NCBI GenBank assembly: GCA_964533045.1
Contig: CAZHKT010000069.1
Location: 1-18,788, forward strand
DNA: 18,788 bases
Direction: 5' to 3'
Source of the DNA: JACQNR01 sp964533045
GTDB taxonomy: Bacteria; Acidobacteriota; Terriglobia; UBA7540
Shown: positions 14,828-18,788 of the stretch, piece by piece
Numbering within the stretch: position 1 is the stretch's first letter
How the letters are laid out: every line of letters starts with the position of its first letter
Translations under genes and position numbers: made by a program
Notes under the pieces: generated by a model
The model's database searches: none
Seen by the model: the letters and a program-made list of their open reading frames with translations, nothing else
Told to the model about the DNA's origin: nothing

Positions 14828-14870
14828 AAGCCGCTCAATGCGGCTTTTCGGCGTCGCTCAAGCGGCGCCG
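14828..14870. repeat. Tandem hairpins at the 3' end of the IS200-type remnant
   Basis: Two inverted repeats lie in tandem 30-75 bases beyond the tnpA stop. The first has a perfect 7 bp stem (AAGCCGC at 14828-14834, GCGGCTT at 14840-14846) with loop TCAAT. The second has a 9 bp stem with one G-T wobble (CGGCGTCGC at 14849-14857, GCGGCGCCG at 14862-14870) with loop TCAA. Subterminal hairpins recognised by the transposase are typical of IS200/IS605 ends, so this probably marks the right end of the element; no T-run follows on either side to suggest a terminator. Confidence 0.6.
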
Positions 14871-14902
14871 CCCTATTGAGGCCCGCAGTCGGCGGCCCGT
14901 TC

Positions 14903-15304
14903 TTACCAAAGCCCCATTTGGCCCCATCGCTTATCTTCTTGCTCCTGGCCCCGGATGTACTCTCGAACCACCGTCTCATCCCGACCCACCGCAGACACGA
15001 AGAGCCCTCACGCCCGGAAGTGCAGGCCCGCAAAACTCCGCTTCCTCTCTCCGCAGACACGCGCCAGATGGATCGCACTCCTGCCCTTGACAATCCCGGT
15101 CACTTGCGAAATCGCGTACTTGGGGGGGATCGCAATCATTATGTGCACACGGTCGGGCATCAAATACCCTTCCCCGACCCGACTCTCATTCTGCTCCCCC
15201 GACCGGCAGGATATCTCCCCACAATGCCGCCGTAGTTTCCTGTAAAACGTCTTCTGACGGCACTTCGGGATGAATACCACGTGGTATTTGCACTCTCACT
15301 TCAT
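14903..15304 (-). pseudogene. IS200/IS605-type tnpA (HUH/Y1 transposase), inactivated
   Basis: A full-length 133-codon transposase can be read in one frame from ATG at 15302-15304 to TAA at 14903-14905, with two in-frame TGA codons. Codon 3 is TGA where relatives have Trp (MKWECKYHVVFIPK), and codon 99 is TGA in HFRA-stop-GLFVS where relatives have Arg. Otherwise the Y1 transposase pattern is well kept: CKYHVVFIPK, YLMPDRVHIMIAIPPKYA, KGRSAIHLARV, FVSAVGRDE and VVREYIRGQEQED with the catalytic Tyr116. The metal-binding HUH motif (HVH) reads RVH (Arg52), a third inactivating change. There are no frameshifts, so decay is recent or purely by substitution. Any activity would have to come from a related copy elsewhere. 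Confidence 0.9.
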
Positions 15305-15408
15305 AGGGTTCAGGCGTTCCTTTTGGCCACCGTGGACCTCCTTTTTGTGCACTTTGGCGGCTCACGCTAAGGAGTCTCCGCGATGGGCGCCCGTGACCTG
15401 TCAAACTT

Positions 15409-16710
15409 CTACTGCCTTCCCGACAGAATCGGCGGCCCTCCTAACCATGCGCCAGGGGATTTCGTCAATAGCTTTGTGTCGGAAGGTCGGAGAGTCTCCG
15501 TCCGAACACCAGTCATCGCGATCAAGAAGAAGATCCATATGAACCTCGAATCGAGATACGTACCTGAGAACATGCTGGAGGATAGATAGAAGGTGCCAAT
15601 CCAGAAGGCGAAAGTCTGGCCCAGAGTTCTCCTGTACGTAAGCCGTCGGAGCATAAACCAGAATGGTATCAGTAGAAGCAGCATCCCGGTGATGCCACCC
15701 TCGGACAGAACCTGCAAGAAAAGGTTGTGGGGATACACCCCCGCCGCCACCTGAGAAAACCCATCCAGCCCAATTCCGAAAGGTTTGTTCTCTAGGAATA
15801 CGTCCCATGCTTGCGCATATAGCAGATCACGGTCGGCAGCATATTGTCTCTCAAAAGTAAGTTCCACAAATCGGAAGCGCCATACATCGGCAAACGTGTC
15901 CCACAGCCATTGTGAAAGAACCAAAGCCGTTATAGCGCTTCCGATGATGAGACCTCGAACTCTTCGTGATGCTCGGATTATTGTCGTGAGGGCAAACGGA
16001 AGCGTAACCGCCAACGAGCCAACACCTCCCCTCGACCCCGAAGCGATCAGACAGGGAATCAAAAACGGCATGGCAAGGAGCCAGCGAAGCTTACCGGTCC
16101 TAGCCCACAAATAGAGCGACGCGAGGATGGCTGTTGCAATTACTCTCGCAAAGATGTTGGGACCGCCTCCGAAGGCAGCCATTCTTCCCAGCGACCACCA
16201 AGAGCCATAGAAACCGGCGGCTGCATAGATCGCTCCAGTCCAGAAGCAGAACTTAATCATGGTATCGGTAGCGTGAGAGGGGTCTTCATTCAGCAATGCT
16301 GGCGCCAAAAGCAGGTAAGCGATCACGACGGCCAACTCCCAAAGGCGAAACACGCTGAGGTCCGGTCGGGGCGCCCAAAGGACACTCAACGCGATGTACA
16401 AATGAAACACGATCACAGCGGCAAGCCACTTTGCCTGCAATGGGTAGTAATGGGGGGAGCGACGCCAGACACTCCACCGGATCGTAAGCCCGAACAAGAC
16501 CAACAGAAAGAACCAAATGGTTACTTGCGACCAGATATCGGTAGTCGTGGGGAGTCCGCCAAGCCGTCCGAGAGTAAAACGACCGGAGAGCAAGCCCAGA
16601 TAGAAAAGCGCAAGTAGCGCGAAGCCCCCAGGCCAGCGGTGGCGGGGCAATTCGAGAACAGCAAGACCGCGGGTTGTTATGGTTCGGCGAGAGTATTCGA
16701 GAGTCGCCAT
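15409..16710 (-). CDS. O-antigen polymerase/ligase-family membrane protein (Wzy_C type)
   Basis: A 433-residue multi-pass inner-membrane protein with about ten to twelve hydrophobic segments, fitting a Wzy polymerase (or WaaL-like ligase) that handles undecaprenyl-linked repeat units on the periplasmic side. The diagnostic Wzy_C parts are visible: ASGSRGGVGSLAV in the middle, then a large periplasmic loop with FERQYAADRDLLYAQAWDVF and GIGLDGFSQV, and YPHNLFLQVLSEGGITG before the last helices. It follows the flippase in the same direction with a 147-base gap, the usual Wzx/Wzy pairing. ATG at 16708-16710 has no clear ribosome binding site. Being the only such protein here, polymerase is preferred over ligase, but sequence alone does not separate them. 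Confidence 0.9.
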   Translation of the reverse strand: MATLEYSRRTITTRGLAVLELPRHRWPGGFALLALFYLGLLSGRFTLGRLGGLPTTTDIWSQVTIWFFLLVLFGLTIRWSVWRRSPHYYPLQAKWLAAVIVFHLYIALSVLWAPRPDLSVFRLWELAVVIAYLLLAPALLNEDPSHATDTMIKFCFWTGAIYAAAGFYGSWWSLGRMAAFGGGPNIFARVIATAILASLYLWARTGKLRWLLAMPFLIPCLIASGSRGGVGSLAVTLPFALTTIIRASRRVRGLIIGSAITALVLSQWLWDTFADVWRFRFVELTFERQYAADRDLLYAQAWDVFLENKPFGIGLDGFSQVAAGVYPHNLFLQVLSEGGITGMLLLLIPFWFMLRRLTYRRTLGQTFAFWIGTFYLSSSMFSGTYLDSRFIWIFFLIAMTGVRTETLRPSDTKLLTKSPGAWLGGPPILSGRQ

Positions 16711-16857
16711 ATGAGCTAGCTAATGAAAGGCATTTCCTACCTGCTTGCTCAAAACACGACGAATGTGTGCTGCCGACTGCACACCCGACGGCACTGTCTA
16801 TCTGTGCTCAGGATCAACATGCCGTCCGCACCTGGCCCCAGTGCTATACGTCCATCG

Positions 16858-18153
16858 TCACAAATAGGAACGTCGCGTGGAGGCCTTGACCACCGTGCCA
16901 GCTTGGGAGGGCCCCCGCGCCAGGGACACGGCCAATACAACTGCCGAACCCAATGCCAAGAATGCGCTTCCAGCTAACAAGCCGTAAGCCGCAGCCAATA
17001 GACCATAGTTGTCGGATCCCAGCCAGCACACGGTCAAGGTCGCCATCGAAGTGAAAAGCATCAATGGAACTTGGGGTCTGTAAATCCGAGCCGCAGTCAT
17101 TCCGGTTGTCAGGATCGACGCGACGTAGGCTAGACCCGCAGCCACCGTTAAACAGGCAAACTCGGGCTGGTACTCAGCATAGTCAGGCCTATATAACAGG
17201 CTCAGCACCTTCGCACCCCACATCTCCACGATAACGACCGCCCCGGCGCCTAGCACGATGGAGAGAAGGAACATTTTACCAAGGAGTCGCAAATACGCCG
17301 CCTGGTTGGAGGAATAGTAGCGAGCTAGGCGCGGTGCTGCTGACTGCCCCAACGCATTGATGATCGTGGATCCGACAACCATGGTGTAGGCTATGGCGGC
17401 GAAATACCCAAGCGATTCCTCCCCGAAATGATGAGCCACAAAGTAGCGCGGGATGTTCGTGTTCAGACTGCTCAGCGCTGTGACCAGCCCAAGAGGCATT
17501 GCAAGCCAAGCCAAGCGCCCCATTCGCGGCAAGACCCACGTCGGGACAACCCGGTCCCCAGCCCTTCCAAACCGGGCAAGCAGCGCAGCTGCAGCCCTCC
17601 ATTCATACGCGGAAAGGATAATACCCCACCATGTCGCGAGCGCACCCGCCGCCCACGCTACCGAACCGGTCGCCCAGAGGGCCAAACCAAATAGTATAAC
17701 GGAACCGATACCCCTTAATATCATCGCGACTGCGATTCGATCCAATCTCTCGCACCTCTGAAAAAGGCCGTACATAATGTCGCTGTTGCTCTCGATTCCC
17801 TTGGAAACCCCCACTACAACCACCACCAGGAAGGTTTCCCAGCGGTATCCTCCAACTAAAGCAACTGATGCGATGACAAGCGTGGCACCAATGGAGGTCA
17901 CAATCCGGAGGGCCCAATACTCGCCAAATCGGAAATCGTCCTGAACGTCCGTGCCCAGGATCGCTCGAAGCTGCAGATTGGCGAACATCATGACGGGGGC
18001 GCCAATCGCCAGTCCCAGAGCGAACTGGCCGACCATCTCGGGGGAGCCGAGTTTGGCCAGCGCCATCAGCATGCCCCACTGGCAGCCGGCGTAGATCACA
18101 TTGCCGGAGAACGTCCAGAGGAAATTCTTCCGCAAGGAGAGGCCGCGGGGCAT
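16858..18153 (-). CDS. Wzx-type polysaccharide flippase (MATE/MOP superfamily)
   Basis: A multi-pass membrane protein of 431 residues from ATG at 18151-18153 that fits a lipid-linked-oligosaccharide flippase. The N-terminus has a short basic stretch (RGLSLRKN) and a first helix WTFSGNVIYAGCQWGMLMAL. The loop LGSPEMVGQFALGLAIGAPV and about twelve alternating hydrophobic segments follow, as in Wzx and related exporters. The frame is open to a GTG at 18292-18294, which would add a 47-residue polar extension (478 residues in all). No convincing ribosome binding site distinguishes the two, and the shorter form is chosen because the family usually starts just before the first helix. It lies between the tyrosine kinase and the polymerase, as expected for a Wzx/Wzy-dependent locus. 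Substrate is unknown. Confidence 0.88.
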   Translation of the reverse strand: MPRGLSLRKNFLWTFSGNVIYAGCQWGMLMALAKLGSPEMVGQFALGLAIGAPVMMFANLQLRAILGTDVQDDFRFGEYWALRIVTSIGATLVIASVALVGGYRWETFLVVVVVGVSKGIESNSDIMYGLFQRCERLDRIAVAMILRGIGSVILFGLALWATGSVAWAAGALATWWGIILSAYEWRAAAALLARFGRAGDRVVPTWVLPRMGRLAWLAMPLGLVTALSSLNTNIPRYFVAHHFGEESLGYFAAIAYTMVVGSTIINALGQSAAPRLARYYSSNQAAYLRLLGKMFLLSIVLGAGAVVIVEMWGAKVLSLLYRPDYAEYQPEFACLTVAAGLAYVASILTTGMTAARIYRPQVPLMLFTSMATLTVCWLGSDNYGLLAAAYGLLAGSAFLALGSAVVLAVSLARGPSQAGTVVKASTRRSYL

Positions 18154-18399
18154 GGCCGGAACCGCAGCCGCTGTTTCCCCTGGCAACTCCGCATTTGCAA
18201 TAGGTGATGACACCCGCGATTCGTTCCCCGTTGAATCTGAGAAGTTGGCTGCAAGCCGGTGATTCCATCCCGGGCCGGCTTTCAGGGAGCACACTGGGGA
18301 GCCTTTCGGCCTGACGAGGATGCCCTGATCTCCGATCCCGCCCGCGGTGATTCATCGTCGGCCCCGAATCTCGCAACGAGGGACGACGCGCGCCCCCGC

Positions 18400-18788
18400 T
18401 CAGACCCGGGAGGAATCGCTCGGCTGGTTTTGGGACTGACCTGCGTCTTCCTCGGGCGGTGATTCGTGGTCGCCGGATTGCCCATAAGCGTCGCCATAGC
18501 CGTACCCGTAACCGTAGCCGCCGTAGCCATAGCCGTAGCGGTAGTAGTAATTGTAGGCGTAGCCGTCGCGGCGAACATCCACGTCGTTCAGCGCTACTCC
18601 GAGGATCCGGGCGCCCGCCCCATAGAGGAACGCTTTGGCGCGCCGAACGGCGTCATAGGGAGTGGACATGGCGCGAACCACCAGCACCACGGCGTCGGTG
18701 GCGGTAGCCAGGATGCGACTGTCCGCCACGCTCAGCAGCGGCGGCGAATCAATAACTACGTAATCAAACTTCTCCCGGAGCTTCCGGA
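18400..18788 (-). CDS. Bacterial tyrosine kinase (Wzc/CpsD-type), C-terminal fragment
   Basis: The gene enters from the right edge, and about 128 C-terminal codons are visible. FDYVVIDSPPLLSVADS is the Walker B region of P-loop BY-kinases that control chain length in polysaccharide export. AVVLVVRAMSTPYDAVRRA and ARILGVALNDVDV, typical of the family, follow. The tail has 13 tyrosines in 25 residues, alternating mostly with glycine, then an acidic, Ser/Gln-rich end (SPPEEDAGQSQNQ). Clustered C-terminal tyrosines are the autophosphorylation sites in known BY-kinases, where phosphorylation state controls oligomerisation. The Walker A loop and the membrane-spanning chain-length domain are outside the window, so whether this is a fused Wzc form or a separate CpsD form cannot be told. 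Confidence 0.93.
   Translation of the reverse strand, partial: RKLREKFDYVVIDSPPLLSVADSRILATATDAVVLVVRAMSTPYDAVRRAKAFLYGAGARILGVALNDVDVRRDGYAYNYYYRYGYGYGGYGYGYGYGDAYGQSGDHESPPEEDAGQSQNQPSDSSRV

Larger units (their letters stand above)
13889..15408. mobile_element. Insertion-sequence graveyard: two decayed transposases
   Basis: No intact gene is visible in this 1.5 kb between wecB and the polymerase gene. It holds a frameshifted integrase-core transposase, an IS200/IS605-type tnpA with two nonsense codons, and a pair of tandem hairpins behind the tnpA. All point the same way as the locus genes. I could not find clear terminal inverted repeats or target duplications for the integrase-type element, so exact element borders are not given. 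Confidence 0.75.

Noticed and set aside
18154..18399. A separate small gene between the kinase and the flippase
   Set aside because: Most of the gap is the open N-terminal extension of the flippase frame; no independent start with a ribosome binding site or recognisable product was seen.
18484..18562. Short tandem DNA repeat as a stand-alone element
   Set aside because: The repeat is explained by Tyr-Gly codons in the kinase tail and is better described as part of that gene.
1..18788. CRISPR arrays, tRNA or rRNA genes, riboswitches
   Set aside because: I saw no regularly spaced direct repeats, no cloverleaf-like or rRNA-like segments, and no recognisable riboswitch motif on either strand.

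Overview
This window is one strand-coherent surface-polysaccharide (O-antigen, capsule or exopolysaccharide) locus. Every supported gene lies on the minus strand, so transcription runs from position 18788 towards 1. The DNA is GC-rich, and several junctions use overlapping stop/start codons. Gene content fits a Gram-negative soil-type bacterium, possibly Acidobacteriota. That placement is a guess: there is no rRNA, tRNA or housekeeping gene to support it.

In transcription order, the locus opens with export and assembly genes. These are the C-terminal end of a bacterial tyrosine kinase with a tyrosine-rich tail (18400-18788), a Wzx-type flippase (16858-18153) and a Wzy/ligase-type polymerase (15409-16710). 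A 1.5 kb stretch without a working gene follows. It holds two dead transposases: an IS200/IS605-type tnpA with two stop codons and a mutated HUH motif (14903-15304), and a frameshifted integrase-core (IS481-like) transposase (about 14026-14660).

Sugar supply and assembly genes come next: UDP-GlcNAc 2-epimerase (wecB), a WbuB-like GT4 glycosyltransferase, a small PglC-like phosphoglycosyl transferase that probably starts the lipid-linked repeat unit, and a PHP-domain protein that looks internally shortened. A 47-codon remnant of what looks like an ATP-grasp gene follows.

The most distinctive part is a small acyl-chemistry module at 6569-9781: an acyl carrier protein, a NeuD/PglD/PerB-like sugar N-acyltransferase, a ketoacyl-ACP-synthase-III-like enzyme with an intact Cys-His-Asn triad, and a DegT/DnrJ/EryC1 aminotransferase. 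Gmd, encoded further downstream, makes GDP-4-keto-6-deoxymannose, which an aminotransferase of this class could convert to GDP-perosamine. The simplest reading is a perosamine-like 4-amino-sugar carrying an unusual acyl group built on the dedicated ACP.

The last third holds a zinc-binding sugar C-methyltransferase next to an SDR reductase/epimerase (possibly a branched-chain 6-deoxysugar branch), two GT2 and one GT4 glycosyltransferases, gmd, and the first 37 codons of another SDR that may act on the Gmd product. One initiating transferase plus four glycosyltransferases suggests a repeat unit of roughly four to five sugars.
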